The position numbers and the translations under genes are program-made. Below are positions 1-8,729 of a DNA stretch of 64,000 nucleotides, in pieces (within the stretch, counting starts at the first letter, position 1; each line of letters starts with the position of its first letter). The notes beneath the pieces were generated by a model that was given only the letters and a program-made list of their open reading frames with translations, had not been told where the DNA came from and ran no database searches. This DNA is from Treponema sp. GTDB taxonomy: Bacteria > Spirochaetota > Spirochaetia > Treponematales > Breznakiellaceae. Location: assembly GCA_009781635.1 (NCBI GenBank), contig WQXU01000004.1, positions 60,726 through 124,725 on the forward strand, given 5' to 3'.

Positions 1-39
1 GTATTCTCTTTTAATACCGCGCATTTCTATGACGGACAT
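1..39 (-). CDS. ABC transporter ATP-binding protein, N-terminus only (runs off left edge)
   Basis: Only 13 codons lie in the window and they read MSVIEMRGIKREY, the usual beginning of MacB/LolD-type ABC ATPases (beta strand, then the aromatic A-loop residue). The ATG shares one base with the TAA stop of the HlyD-type gene (TAATG), so the two genes are translationally coupled. A GGAGAGG ribosome binding site lies about 6 bases upstream. Adaptor followed by ATPase is the standard order of MacAB-like export operons, so the ATPase would power an inner-membrane permease encoded further left. The Walker motifs are outside the window, so the call rests on the N-terminal pattern and context. Confidence 0.6.
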   Translation of the reverse strand, partial: MSVIEMRGIKREY

Positions 40-1334
40 TAAATCCTCTCCCTTAGTATCACTTGCCTCTCTTCAAAATCGTCATTTAAAAAAACCATTG
101 TTAAGGATCCGTCGCTTATTCCTGTACGAACCTGAATTACATCCAGCCTGCCCTCTGCGTTTATAAACCATAAAGTGCGCATAACAACAGCAGGAACGCT
201 TCTTCTTTGATCAGGGGCGCTTCTGTTTCCCTGCTGTCTGCCTGTGCCCATCATACGGCTCTGATTTTGATTTCCAATCATAAGGTTATTAATACCAGAA
301 TTATTCTGCCTTTGCTGCTGACTCTGGGCTGCCTGCAGAGCTCTTGCCTCAATTGCTTCATCCCTTTGTTCATCTGTCATATTTTCAAGGCTTGCGTTAA
401 AAACCATATCGGAAATTTGGGTTGAGCTTAAGCTTGTAGGCTGATACCGCAAAGCGGCATTTGAAACCAGAAGCACATTCTCAGCGCGCTCTACAATAAA
501 ATCCACGGCGCAAGTCATCCCGGGTAAAAGAGAGCCGTCACGGTTTTCCACGCTGATAATCACGGTATACGAAACGACATTATTTGACACAGAGGGAACC
601 ATCCTTAAGTTGTCCACAACGCCGGAAAATCTGCGCCCCGGAAGGCTTTCCAGTGAAAACCTTACATTCTGCCCCCTGTGTATTGAAGTAACATCAAGCT
701 CCCCAACCATAGCTTCTATCTGCATTTCCCTTAAGTTTTCTGCAATGGTAAAAATGCTTGATGAATTACTATTGGAAGAATCTACAACCGTATCTCCTGC
801 ATTGATATTTCTGTCAAGTACAATACCGTCTATGGGAGATGTAATAAACGCATATTGATTTATCTCTGTCTCTATTACCCTAAGGTTTGCCTCTGCAACA
901 GCAAGATCAGCCCTTTGATTATCAAGAGTGGTTCTTGCTGTCCTAAGCTCATACTCGGAAATAAAACCTCTCTGAGCCAGGATCTCCTGGCTTCTGTAAT
1001 TTATAAGCTGCAACTCATAATTTGCCCGCGCTTTCTGAACGGATGCGTTTTGCTGATCCCTCTTAAGGCGAAGCATATCGGTATTAAGAAGAGCAAGAAT
1101 ATCGCCTTTTTTAACAATATCATTATAATCCACGCGGACTTCTTCCACCCTGCCGCTCATCCGCGGCAGAACTCTTACAGTTGCAACAGGATTTATTGTC
1201 CCGCTGGATGAAACAGTTCTTTCCAGTGTGCCGCGCTGTATACTCGTAAAGTCGTAAGTTGCAGTAATATTATTTTTGCCTGTACATGACATGCACAGAA
1301 GGGTTAAAAGGCCGGATATTATTAATTTTTTCAT
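39..1334 (-). CDS. HlyD/MacA-family periplasmic adaptor lipoprotein
   Basis: This is the periplasmic membrane-fusion subunit of a tripartite efflux or export pump. The N-terminus is a lipoprotein signal (lysines, hydrophobic stretch, then LLCMSC), so it is probably anchored by a lipidated Cys. A biotinyl-lipoyl-like hairpin follows (about residues 50-95, RMSGRVEEVRVDYNDIVKKG), then a coiled-coil arm (about 95-160), the second lipoyl half (ITSPIDGIVLDRNINAGDTV) and a beta-barrel region. A Gln/Asn-rich stretch near residues 335-385 interrupts the C-terminal part and is unusual for the family. I chose the ATG at 1334. A TTG 12 bases upstream is in frame, but it sits almost on the AGAGGTG ribosome site (1348-1354), which is spaced better for the ATG. 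The overlapping downstream ATPase gene supports a MacAB-like system; substrate unknown. Confidence 0.88.
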   Translation of the reverse strand: MKKLIISGLLTLLCMSCTGKNNITATYDFTSIQRGTLERTVSSSGTINPVATVRVLPRMSGRVEEVRVDYNDIVKKGDILALLNTDMLRLKRDQQNASVQKARANYELQLINYRSQEILAQRGFISEYELRTARTTLDNQRADLAVAEANLRVIETEINQYAFITSPIDGIVLDRNINAGDTVVDSSNSNSSSIFTIAENLREMQIEAMVGELDVTSIHRGQNVRFSLESLPGRRFSGVVDNLRMVPSVSNNVVSYTVIISVENRDGSLLPGMTCAVDFIVERAENVLLVSNAALRYQPTSLSSTQISDMVFNASLENMTDEQRDEAIEARALQAAQSQQQRQNNSGINNLMIGNQNQSRMMGTGRQQGNRSAPDQRRSVPAVVMRTLWFINAEGRLDVIQVRTGISDGSLTMVFLNDDFEERQVILRERI

Positions 1335-1463
1335 TTTTTTTTGCAAGCACCTCTACTACTATGTTAACAATCAAAACCATTAAAGGTTATTGAACAGGAA
1401 TCAATATAATGTTATTTTAGTAAAAATGAAATATTATATATAGCCTCTATCCAGGAGAAAACC

Positions 1464-4241
1464 ATGTTAAAAAAATTATTATTTTTATATATATTGATTT
1501 TCAGCGTCAATGTATACGCGCAATCGCCGCACGGAGCGGATGCGGTTCCGGATTTATACAGCGCGTCCCTTGCGGCAAGCGGATTTATAACCTCAACAGG
1601 CGGAGCTCCTGCAAGCGCTTTAAACCCGGCGCAGGGCGCAGATGCGCAACGCATGATTTTTGACGCAAGTTATCTTGCAATTCCTGTTTTTGAAGGAGGC
1701 AGGGAGATTGACGGATACATGCAATCCATCTCGTTAGGCGCGCTTTATCCTTCAAAATACGGCGTATTCAGCACAAACATAAGATACATAGGCGGCTTTG
1801 ATGATAATACATTTGTATACTTTCCAGTAAAACCCACCTTTTCGGGCAATTTGTCCGCTGCCAAGGAATTATACCCCGGTATGTCTATGGGCCTTGGTTT
1901 TAACTTCGGCTTCGGCAGCGCTTCAACTCTTTGCGGGGATATAGGGTTTAAATACAATTTCGGCGATATTGCAATACTTAAAAATTTTACAATGGCAGTT
2001 GTGTTAAGAGGCCTTGGAATAAGTTACTTCCCGACATGGCTTACTCCCATGTGCGGAATCTCATTTGATTTACTTCACATTGAAGGCAGCGAAGGAAAAA
2101 AGGATCCCCTTCTTGTTAATCTTGCAGGCGATTTAAGTTTTCCGTCTCTTTTTTATCCTGAAGAGGCAAACATGATTTTCAAGGCAGGAGTTAACCTGAC
2201 CCTTGCAGAGCTTGTAACTCTTTCAATGTCATGGCCTTCCGGCAGCGGATTAAATATGCGGGAAATAGCAGACAACCATGTATCTTTTCCGGCGGTTCCG
2301 GCAATATCTATTACGGTAAACTTTGCACTTCCCTCCGGCGGAGAGCGTATTGCAGGCGGCACGCTGCCGTCTGACGGAGATTTAAAAATAAGCGCTGCGT
2401 ATAAACCCCTGTATGAAGGCATTACGGCAGTCGGCGCAGGAGTCAGCTGGTATGCAGGGCTTGCAGACACAAAGCCTCCTTTAATCACGTTAAATTATCC
2501 GCAGCCTGCGCATTTCTCTCCCAACAATGACGGGAAAGCCGATACGCTTGAAATACCTGTTTCTATAACTGATCAAAATTATATTGTTTCCTGGTCGATG
2601 GAAATAAAGGATGAGACAGGACAGACGGTAAGGGTTATCGAAAACAAGGAACAGCGCTTTGAAAGTTTCAATATAAAAGATTTTTTTAACAGGATAGTAA
2701 CGCCAAAACATCAAATCGATATACCCTCTTCCCTTGTGTGGGACGGCCTTCGCTCCGCAGGCGATGCGGCGCCTGACGGCAGGTACTTTTTTACAATCAC
2801 AGCAATGGATGATTCCGGCAATACATCGGTAACAGAAACACATGAAGCTGTATTAAGAAACAGGCCTCCTGAAATCTCAATTAATGCGATACCGGCTGCG
2901 CAAAGAATTTTTGATCCAAAAAATCAGGGGCTGGGCGGAAACAGTACAATTACATTTGTTCCAAGAGGCTCTTTTGAAGATGCATGGGAAAGCGCAATAT
3001 ATGATTCCTCCGGAACACTAATAAAAACATTTGAAAGCGCAAGCGGAGAGCCGCAGCCAATAGTCTGGGACGGCAGAAACGATTCCGGTGAAATAGCGCC
3101 TGACGGAGTTTACAGTTTCAGAATCAGCGCAACCTGCAAAGCGCAGAACTCTGCAAGCGCCGAACTTGCAAACATAATACTAGATTCAAGGGAAGCAGGC
3201 GCCTTTCTTACAAGCTCTGTTGCAGCCATAAGACCTGCAGAAAATCAAAGCTCTTCTCTTGTAGATTTTGCCATCCGCCTTTTATTATCAGACGGCATTG
3301 AAAGCTGGAAACTTGAACTTAAAGATGATAAAGGCGCAGTGCAGCGTACATTCCAGGGCAGGGAGCAGGTTCCTTCAGTGCAGGGCTGGAACGGCCTTAC
3401 TGAACAGGGGCAAATCATCGAAGGCATTTATACGCCGCAGCTTACAGTTAATTACACAAGAGGCGATGTTGTAACAGCTTCCGCTACAACTGTTTTGGTT
3501 GATATATCAGGACCGCAGTTGTCTGTTATTACAAGCCCCGAGTTTTTCAGCCCGGATAACGACGGTTATAATGATGAGCTTTATATAAACCTTACGGCGG
3601 TTGATGCATCTCCAATAGCGCAGTGGTATTTTGAAATACGCGCGCCGGAACCTCCCTTCCCTGTTTTCAGAAGGATAGAAGGACGCGGAACTCCCGGAAG
3701 CAGAATAATATGGGACGGCAGAAGCGATAGGGGCGAACTTGTTCAGTCTGCAATGGATTATCCCTATACATTTTCTGCAACTGACGCGCTTGGAAACTCA
3801 AGCTCCATGGAAGGGAAAATAGGCATTGATATTCTTGTTATCCGCGACGGCGACCGTCTTAAAATACAAATACCGTCGATTATTTTCAGGCCCAATCATG
3901 CGGACTTTGAAGGTCTAAGCAGGGAAGTTATCGATAACAACATGCGCATAATAAGACGCCTTGCCCAAATTCTTAATCAGTTCCGTGATTACAGGGTACA
4001 GGTTGAAGGACATGCCAATCCTACACAGCCTTCAGGGCCGGCCCGTGACCGCGAGGAACCTGAGCTAAGGCGTATCAGCGAAGCAAGAGCAAGGGCAATT
4101 GTTGATATGCTGGTCAGAAGCGGCGTTTCCCGCAGCAGGTTATCTGCAGCCGGAGCCGGAAGCTCAAATACAATCGTACCTTTTGAGGATCGCGACAACT
4201 GGTGGAAAAACCGCAGAGTAGAGTTCTACCTGATACGATAA
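1464..4241 (+). CDS. large secreted OmpA-like protein with FlgD-type Ig repeats
   Basis: The protein has 925 residues and begins with a cleavable signal peptide (MLKKLLFLYILIFSVNVYA). Residues of about 25-300 are rich in alternating Gly/aromatic strands and resemble the beta-barrel N-termini of spirochaete outer-membrane proteins (inference from pattern). The middle holds four FlgD/Ig-like repeats, each marked by a W(D/N)G turn: VWDGLRSAGD, VWDGRNDSGE, GWNGLTEQGQ and IWDGRSDRGE. Two of the repeats are preceded by FSPNNDGKAD or FSPDNDGYND. The last 130 residues are an OmpA peptidoglycan-binding domain (VEGHANPTQ, RISEARARAIVDML, NRRVEFYL). It probably links the outer membrane to peptidoglycan and exposes the Ig repeats. 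An AGGAG site lies 8 bases before the ATG. The gene is divergent from the adaptor gene and monocistronic. Confidence 0.85.
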   Translation: MLKKLLFLYILIFSVNVYAQSPHGADAVPDLYSASLAASGFITSTGGAPASALNPAQGADAQRMIFDASYLAIPVFEGGREIDGYMQSISLGALYPSKYGVFSTNIRYIGGFDDNTFVYFPVKPTFSGNLSAAKELYPGMSMGLGFNFGFGSASTLCGDIGFKYNFGDIAILKNFTMAVVLRGLGISYFPTWLTPMCGISFDLLHIEGSEGKKDPLLVNLAGDLSFPSLFYPEEANMIFKAGVNLTLAELVTLSMSWPSGSGLNMREIADNHVSFPAVPAISITVNFALPSGGERIAGGTLPSDGDLKISAAYKPLYEGITAVGAGVSWYAGLADTKPPLITLNYPQPAHFSPNNDGKADTLEIPVSITDQNYIVSWSMEIKDETGQTVRVIENKEQRFESFNIKDFFNRIVTPKHQIDIPSSLVWDGLRSAGDAAPDGRYFFTITAMDDSGNTSVTETHEAVLRNRPPEISINAIPAAQRIFDPKNQGLGGNSTITFVPRGSFEDAWESAIYDSSGTLIKTFESASGEPQPIVWDGRNDSGEIAPDGVYSFRISATCKAQNSASAELANIILDSREAGAFLTSSVAAIRPAENQSSSLVDFAIRLLLSDGIESWKLELKDDKGAVQRTFQGREQVPSVQGWNGLTEQGQIIEGIYTPQLTVNYTRGDVVTASATTVLVDISGPQLSVITSPEFFSPDNDGYNDELYINLTAVDASPIAQWYFEIRAPEPPFPVFRRIEGRGTPGSRIIWDGRSDRGELVQSAMDYPYTFSATDALGNSSSMEGKIGIDILVIRDGDRLKIQIPSIIFRPNHADFEGLSREVIDNNMRIIRRLAQILNQFRDYRVQVEGHANPTQPSGPARDREEPELRRISEARARAIVDMLVRSGVSRSRLSAAGAGSSNTIVPFEDRDNWWKNRRVEFYLIR

Positions 4242-4272
4242 AAAAAACACGGATTTCTTCTGAAATCCGTGT
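4241..4272 (-). terminator. intrinsic terminator of the small basic-protein gene
   Basis: A perfect 11-bp stem (4247-4257 with 4262-4272) encloses a 4-base loop. On the minus strand it is followed by seven T residues (seven As at 4241-4247 on the plus strand). That polarity fits termination of the leftward gene at 4288-4398. The stem lies directly after the stop of the OmpA-like gene, so it may also help end that rightward transcript, although no T tract follows in that direction. Confidence 0.75.
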
Positions 4273-4287
4273 CCCTACCCGTCAGCT

Positions 4288-4398
4288 TTACTGGGTGTCT
4301 TTTGATTTTTTCTTGGCTTTTTTCTGTTCGCGTTTTTCTTTCAAGGTTTTTTGGGGCACTTTTTTTGTGTCTTTTTTATGCATGATGTGTTCAGCCAT
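4288..4398 (-). CDS. 36-residue lysine-rich small protein
   Basis: A short ORF with 36 codons plus TAA starts with ATG behind a GGAGG ribosome site (spacing 6) and ends just before a strong intrinsic terminator, so it looks like a complete transcription unit. It begins MAEHIMHKKDTKKVPQKTLK and is then almost entirely Lys, Glu, Gln, Ala and Arg, giving a very basic, probably helical or disordered product. No catalytic motif is visible. A nucleic-acid or ribosome-associated role would be a guess based only on charge. It lies convergent to the OmpA-like gene and divergent from the DRTGG gene. Confidence 0.7.
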   Translation of the reverse strand: MAEHIMHKKDTKKVPQKTLKEKREQKKAKKKSKDTQ

Positions 4399-4462
4399 AT
4401 TAACCTCCATATTGGGCTTTACATTATATCTAAAATAGTATAATAATATGATTATGTAAAGA

Positions 4463-4476
4463 GGGGCTCCTGCCCC
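4463..4476 (+). other. GC-rich hairpin in leader of the DRTGG gene
   Basis: GGGGC and GCCCC arms with a TCCT loop lie about 37 bases upstream of the DRTGG gene start, in the otherwise AT-rich divergent intergenic region. It could be a weak leader structure. There is no T tract, so it is not a terminator. Confidence 0.35.
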
Positions 4477-4512
4477 GTGATTTGAAGGCGGTTATTCAAA
4501 ACGGGAGGAATA

Positions 4513-4869
4513 ATGAAGGTATCTGAAGCAGTTACATTGCTGGAAGGGCAGTTTTTTATTGGAGAAGAAAAGGCAGAACGCGAAGTTGAATCAGCCTGCG
4601 GCGCAGATTTAATGAGCGATGTAATGGCTTTCGTAAAAGACAGGGTTCTCCTTCTTACAGGCCTTGTTAATCCCCAGGTAATAAGAACAGCGGAACTTCT
4701 GGACATACACGCGATAATATTTGTCCGCGGTAAAATCCCCGGCAGAGACATGATCGAGATGGCAGAGGAAGCCGACATCATCCTTGGCGGTACAAAATTG
4801 CCCATGTTTATATCCTGCGGAAAACTCTATGAAGCAGGTTTAAGAACAGGCGGAACCCGGGCTATTTAA
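4513..4869 (+). CDS. DRTGG-domain protein
   Basis: A 118-residue protein that is essentially a single DRTGG domain, a small regulatory fold found in phosphotransacetylase, CBS/HPr-kinase-like proteins and beside Fe-hydrogenase maturation or sensor genes. Conserved segments are visible: an N-terminal EAVTLLEGQFFIGE strand-helix, ACGADLMSDVMAF, LLLTGLVNPQVIRTAELLDI and a C-terminal ILGGTKLPMFISCGKLYEAG. It is probably cytoplasmic and ligand-sensing; the ligand is unknown. A GGGAGGA site lies 3-9 bases ahead of the ATG. It is not clearly in an operon, since the next gene is convergent. Confidence 0.8.
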   Translation: MKVSEAVTLLEGQFFIGEEKAEREVESACGADLMSDVMAFVKDRVLLLTGLVNPQVIRTAELLDIHAIIFVRGKIPGRDMIEMAEEADIILGGTKLPMFISCGKLYEAGLRTGGTRAI

Positions 4870-4876
4870 AAAATAT

Positions 4877-5461
4877 TTATTCACAGAACATTCTTTTTGC
4901 TTCTTCTCTTGCCTGCTCAACTACAGGTTCATAATTGCCCTTAAGCGCATTCATATGCTGGTTAAAATATGCGATAAACTCAGGATCCTGAAAGGGGTCG
5001 ATTCTTACTTCCCTTTGCAGCCTGCGGGACAGCTCTTCCTCTTTCTGGCGGAGTTTCGGAGCGTATTGCTTTTGAACCATTTGCTCGTAATGAGACGCTT
5101 CCTGCAGATATTGTGAAAGAATTTGCGTTAATTGCTCATACATTGCAGAAAATTCCTTATTTTTAATGACAACAGAGAGTCCTTTCCCCAGTTTTTCAAC
5201 CTTGCCCATGTCTTCTTTTTTGGCAGGCAGGGTAATTTGTGTAACAAGAACATCAAAAATCCCCTGTTTCAGGCTTTCTTTTTCGGAAAAAGCAGCCCTT
5301 TTAAGCTCATCCGCCAAATTAACGCTTTCCCCTGCAATATAAGCATTTGCAAGCTTTTTGCCTTTTTGCTTTGCCTCAAACTGCTCAATACTCGATTTGT
5401 CGCTTTTTACGGTTTCTGTCTTTTCCAGGGCAATTTCAAGCGCTGTTTTAATAATTCCCAT
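4877..5461 (-). CDS. conserved-looking hypothetical, helical cytoplasmic protein
   Basis: I do not recognise a named family. The 194-residue product has no signal peptide or membrane segment and is predominantly charged and helical, with a likely coiled coil around residues 105-155 (Gln/Glu/Lys-rich heptads such as KLRQKEEELSRRLQREV). The compact C-terminal part ends EEAKRMFCE. It starts with ATG behind an AGAGAGGAAT ribosome site and is divergent from the HD-GYP gene. The 3' end faces the DRTGG gene with 7 bases between them. The start and reading frame look secure; the function is open. Confidence 0.7.
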   Translation of the reverse strand: MGIIKTALEIALEKTETVKSDKSSIEQFEAKQKGKKLANAYIAGESVNLADELKRAAFSEKESLKQGIFDVLVTQITLPAKKEDMGKVEKLGKGLSVVIKNKEFSAMYEQLTQILSQYLQEASHYEQMVQKQYAPKLRQKEEELSRRLQREVRIDPFQDPEFIAYFNQHMNALKGNYEPVVEQAREEAKRMFCE

Positions 5462-5531
5462 TGAATTTATTCCTCTCTTTCAATAAAATATTATTCATAA
5501 GTATTTTATGCAAGAGGTATAAAAAGGAAGT

Positions 5532-6785
5532 ATGAAAGAAGAAATGGATTTTAAGAGAATAATACGCCTTGACTCGGAATTAAATCAAATCCAGGATTTT
5601 GACCTGTTGCTTGAAAGGATACTTTTTGAATCAAGAAAGGTTGTAAATGCGGATGCCGGCTCAATCTATATAACTGTTCCGACAGAACCGGAAGAAGAAG
5701 GCGAAGAGAAACTGGCGATCAAATATTCCCAAAATGACACAATCCAGAAGAACCTTCCTGCAGGACAAAAAATGATTTACTCGATTTTCTCTGTCCTTAT
5801 AAATGAAAAATCCATTTCCGGTTACTGCGCGCTGAAAAGAACATTAATTAACATACCCGATATGTATAATATCCCTGCTGAATCAACTTATTCATTTAAT
5901 TCATCCTTCGATGTAATAACAGGATATAAAACCGTATCCAGCCTTACCATCCCCCTTGTCGCAACGGATAAGAGGTTAATGGGCGTAATTCAAGTTTTAA
6001 ACTCCAAGGATTCAGAGGGAAACATTATTCCTTTCTCCGCCGATGATGAAATAATCCTTACCCACTTTGCGACAAACGCTACCATGGTTCTTCAAAGGGC
6101 GTATATAACAAGGGCAATGATTCTGCGCATGATAAAAATGTCAGAGCTGCGCGATCCCAAGGAAACAGGTACGCATGTAAACCGGGTAGCAGGTTACGCG
6201 GTTGATATATATGACCGCTGGGCATATCACCATAAAATCCCGCAGGAAGAAAGGGAAAAATACCGCGATACTTTAAAAATCAGTTCCATGCTTCATGACG
6301 TTGGCAAGGTTGCCATATCAGATTCAATCCTTAAAAAGCCTTCGCGCTTCACCCCCGATGAATACCATATAATGCAGAATCATACAGTTTACGGGGCAAG
6401 CCTTTTTCTTGACACAAGCTCTCCTGTTGATATCCTTGCAAAGGATATCGCGCTTACGCATCATGAGAATTGGGACGGCACGGGGTATCCCGGCTGGGTA
6501 GACCCTTATACGGGCGTCATTGAAAAAGCAGATGAGAACGGAAAACCTCTTGGAAAAAAAGGAGAGGAAATACCTTTAGGGGGCAGGATTGTCGCCATAG
6601 CCGACGTATACGATGCGCTTTGTTCAAAGCGCGTATACAAGGAACCCTGGGATGAAAACGATGTGCTTTTGGAACTGAAAAAACTGTCAGGAACAAAGTT
6701 TGATCCTGAACTAATGGATATTTTCTTTGAAATATTGCCCAATATCAAACAGACGCAGAATCAGTATCCCGAAGACGCAGCATAG
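5532..6785 (+). CDS. GAF plus HD-GYP cyclic-di-GMP phosphodiesterase
   Basis: A 417-residue soluble protein. An N-terminal GAF domain (about residues 15-190) is followed by an HD-GYP domain (about 200-405). The catalytic set is complete: H255-D256 in MLHDVGKVAI, HTVYGA at about 284, and the HHENWDGTGYP signature (310-320) with the defining G-Y-P. IADVYDALCSKRVYKEPW follows. HD-GYP enzymes hydrolyse c-di-GMP to GMP, and the GAF domain would gate activity by an unidentified ligand. It has an AAGGAAG site before the ATG. Its 3' end overlaps the convergent YaiI-family gene by 41 bases. Together with the GGDEF protein at 35.6-36.9 kb it shows active c-di-GMP turnover. Confidence 0.93.
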   Translation: MKEEMDFKRIIRLDSELNQIQDFDLLLERILFESRKVVNADAGSIYITVPTEPEEEGEEKLAIKYSQNDTIQKNLPAGQKMIYSIFSVLINEKSISGYCALKRTLINIPDMYNIPAESTYSFNSSFDVITGYKTVSSLTIPLVATDKRLMGVIQVLNSKDSEGNIIPFSADDEIILTHFATNATMVLQRAYITRAMILRMIKMSELRDPKETGTHVNRVAGYAVDIYDRWAYHHKIPQEEREKYRDTLKISSMLHDVGKVAISDSILKKPSRFTPDEYHIMQNHTVYGASLFLDTSSPVDILAKDIALTHHENWDGTGYPGWVDPYTGVIEKADENGKPLGKKGEEIPLGGRIVAIADVYDALCSKRVYKEPWDENDVLLELKKLSGTKFDPELMDIFFEILPNIKQTQNQYPEDAA

Positions 6786-7236
6786 AAGTCAATATCCGAT
6801 CCAGCGCATCTGCAAAAGATTTTAATTCCTTCTTGCCGTAGTTTGCAATTCTTTCCATTCCAAGGCCGCTGTCGGCAAGTCCTACCGCAAAGTTGCGCAG
6901 GGATAAAAGCTCATTAATATTATCCGGCGTAAAGCGCCGTCCGCGATCATCTATTACAAAAACGCCTTTTTCAACAAGCCTTTTTGCAAGAGGCACATCC
7001 CTTGTAAGGACAAGATCCCCTTCTTCTGCAAGTTCAACAATGCGATCATCCGCTGAATTATCCGTTGCAGGGCATAATTCCATCTGCGCTTCATGGTTAG
7101 ACGGATTTCCGGCCGTTGTTACGGGAACCGGCCTATTAGCTGCAAAAATTATGCGTATTTTAAGGTTTCCCGCCCTGCGCAGAATAAGATCTCTTGCAGG
7201 CCTTGGACAGGAATCGGCATCCACTAGAATTTTCAT
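6745..7236 (-). CDS. YaiI/YqxD family protein (UPF0178, DUF188)
   Basis: A 163-residue PIN-like protein. It begins MKILVDADSCPRPARDLI, the hallmark N-terminus of the family with an acidic DAD motif, and has ADDRIVELAEEGDLVLTRD and DRGRRFTPDNI further on, which supply the remaining conserved acidic and aromatic residues. The fold suggests a metal-dependent nuclease, but the family's function is not established. The ATG overlaps the TGA of manA (ATGA), so it is co-translated as the last gene of the manA operon. The tail overlaps the HD-GYP gene on the other strand. Confidence 0.85.
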   Translation of the reverse strand: MKILVDADSCPRPARDLILRRAGNLKIRIIFAANRPVPVTTAGNPSNHEAQMELCPATDNSADDRIVELAEEGDLVLTRDVPLAKRLVEKGVFVIDDRGRRFTPDNINELLSLRNFAVGLADSGLGMERIANYGKKELKSFADALDRILTSMLRLRDTDSASV

Positions 7237-8399
7237 TTTTTTCCGGCTGCGATAAAGAGGGAAAATATTCCTTCCAGTAAAACAGAATCATCCCTGTCTT
7301 TCATGACAAAAAATGACTCTCCCTTTTTAAAATCAAAACCGCCTGTTTTTAGTTCTCCTTCTGTTACAATGCAGATTGAAGGGCCGGCTCCGGGAAAGGA
7401 TATTTGTGCGCCATTTCCTTTTACAACAGAAAGAGAAAAATCCTCATCTTCAAAGGGATAATTATATACAGAATATCCGGACTTTTCAGAAATAAAATCC
7501 GCCGTATAAACTATAGGTAAATACGTATCCAGTTTTATTACTTTAGTTAATTCATTAATATCGATATATTTCGGCGTTAACCCGCCGCGAAGAACATTAT
7601 CGGAGTTGCTCATAAGTTCAAGGCCAAACCCTCTTAAATATGAATGAAGAATCCCGGCAGGAAGAAACACCGCCTGAAACGGCTGGAGAAAGACAAGATT
7701 AAGATATAGGGGAGACAGAATCGCAGGGTCTGCAGGATACAGGGATGCAAATGTTTTCATTAGTTCCCATTGCTCAATTGACAATTCCATTTCTATACAG
7801 GTTTCATACTCTACCTTTTTAAGAAGGATGGAACATAGCTGTTCCATGTCATATTTTGAGATATTAAAAAGCGAATGAAAAAAACCGCCAAGGGAATCTT
7901 TAACTTTTGTATTTTTTAATGAACGCATAAGGGGATTAAAGGCATCGCTCATCTGCGGCGCAATCGACAGAAAGGCTTCAAGCGATGCGTATACCGAAGA
8001 AGGCTCCCTGAAACCCGCCATCAGGGTAAAGGGCGTAATTGCGCAGATAATTTCATTTTTATGATTTTTATCCCTGTAGTTTCTTGCAGGGGATTTTACG
8101 CTAAGCCCCTCATCGTTTTCGCGGTTAAATCCTGCAATGGCTTTTTCTTTGTCCGGATGCGCCTGTATTGAAAGAGGTTTTTCTACGGCAAGCAGTTTAA
8201 GAAGAAAGGGAAGCTCTCCTGATATTTCCTTAAGCCCGGAATTTAAAGTCATTGAAGGAGCGCTTTCATGCGTTCCCATCCACATTTCCGCATATGGAAT
8301 ATCTTTGCTGTTATTTATATCCAAAAACTGAGGGAGGATTTCTTTAGATCCCCATTCATAGTGTTTTATCTGATTTTCAAGTCTATATATGTTTTTCAT
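7233..8399 (-). CDS. manA: mannose-6-phosphate isomerase, class I
   Basis: A 388-residue cupin-type isomerase interconverting mannose-6-phosphate and fructose-6-phosphate. The N-terminal YEWGSKEILPQF, the catalytic-site strand LLKLLAVEKPLSIQAHPDK (Zn-binding Gln and His) and the later PAGILHSYLRGFGLELMSNSDN and RGGLTPKYIDI segments are all diagnostic. Length fits the bacterial class I enzyme. The start codon region overlaps the end of zapA by 17 bases, and the stop overlaps the YaiI-family start, so it belongs to the cell-division/ribosomal-protein transcript running leftward. It probably supplies or drains mannose phosphate for glycan synthesis. Confidence 0.93.
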   Translation of the reverse strand: MKNIYRLENQIKHYEWGSKEILPQFLDINNSKDIPYAEMWMGTHESAPSMTLNSGLKEISGELPFLLKLLAVEKPLSIQAHPDKEKAIAGFNRENDEGLSVKSPARNYRDKNHKNEIICAITPFTLMAGFREPSSVYASLEAFLSIAPQMSDAFNPLMRSLKNTKVKDSLGGFFHSLFNISKYDMEQLCSILLKKVEYETCIEMELSIEQWELMKTFASLYPADPAILSPLYLNLVFLQPFQAVFLPAGILHSYLRGFGLELMSNSDNVLRGGLTPKYIDINELTKVIKLDTYLPIVYTADFISEKSGYSVYNYPFEDEDFSLSVVKGNGAQISFPGAGPSICIVTEGELKTGGFDFKKGESFFVMKDRDDSVLLEGIFSLFIAAGKK

Positions 8400-8721
8400 T
8401 ACTAAATAAATTCAGGGCCTGTTCAAGTTTTGCAATAAGCCTGACTGTACGCTCTTCCACTTCCTGTTTTTCCCAATTATCTTCGGCTTCACCGGATGAA
8501 GAGAGCTCGTCCAACTGCTGTTTTATCTTGTTGAATTCATCGCACAATAAAAAACCTGTCAGGATGGCAATATTCAGCGGGGATGTAATTCCGGAAATTT
8601 TCTGAGTGTTTTTTACAGCAGCCTGATACTGGGCAAGAACCTTTTCCAGATATTCCGCATCTGCATCGGCGGTTATTGTGAATGAAGTTCCAAGAATGTC
8701 AAGACACAGTTCATTGGTCAT
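8383..8721 (-). CDS. zapA: cell division protein ZapA
   Basis: A 112-residue protein with the ZapA fold: an N-terminal beta part (LCLDILGTSFTITADADAEYL) and a long C-terminal helix (SPLNIAILTGFLLCDEFNKIKQQ). ZapA bundles FtsZ filaments at the division ring. It overlaps manA by 17 bases and follows the ZapB-like gene by 8 bases. The pairing with a coiled-coil partner supports the assignment. Confidence 0.85.
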   Translation of the reverse strand: MTNELCLDILGTSFTITADADAEYLEKVLAQYQAAVKNTQKISGITSPLNIAILTGFLLCDEFNKIKQQLDELSSSGEAEDNWEKQEVEERTVRLIAKLEQALNLFSNEKHI

Positions 8722-8729
8722 TAATGTCC

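Noticed and set aside
2490..2843. Antisense ORFs (117 codons and others) within the OmpA-like gene
   Set aside because: No ribosome sites and no recognisable protein pattern; the plus frame has clear domains across the same bases.
4247..4272. Terminator for the OmpA-like gene on the plus strand
   Set aside because: The T tract lies on the other side of the stem, so the polarity fits the minus-strand small gene. A bidirectional role is possible but not shown.
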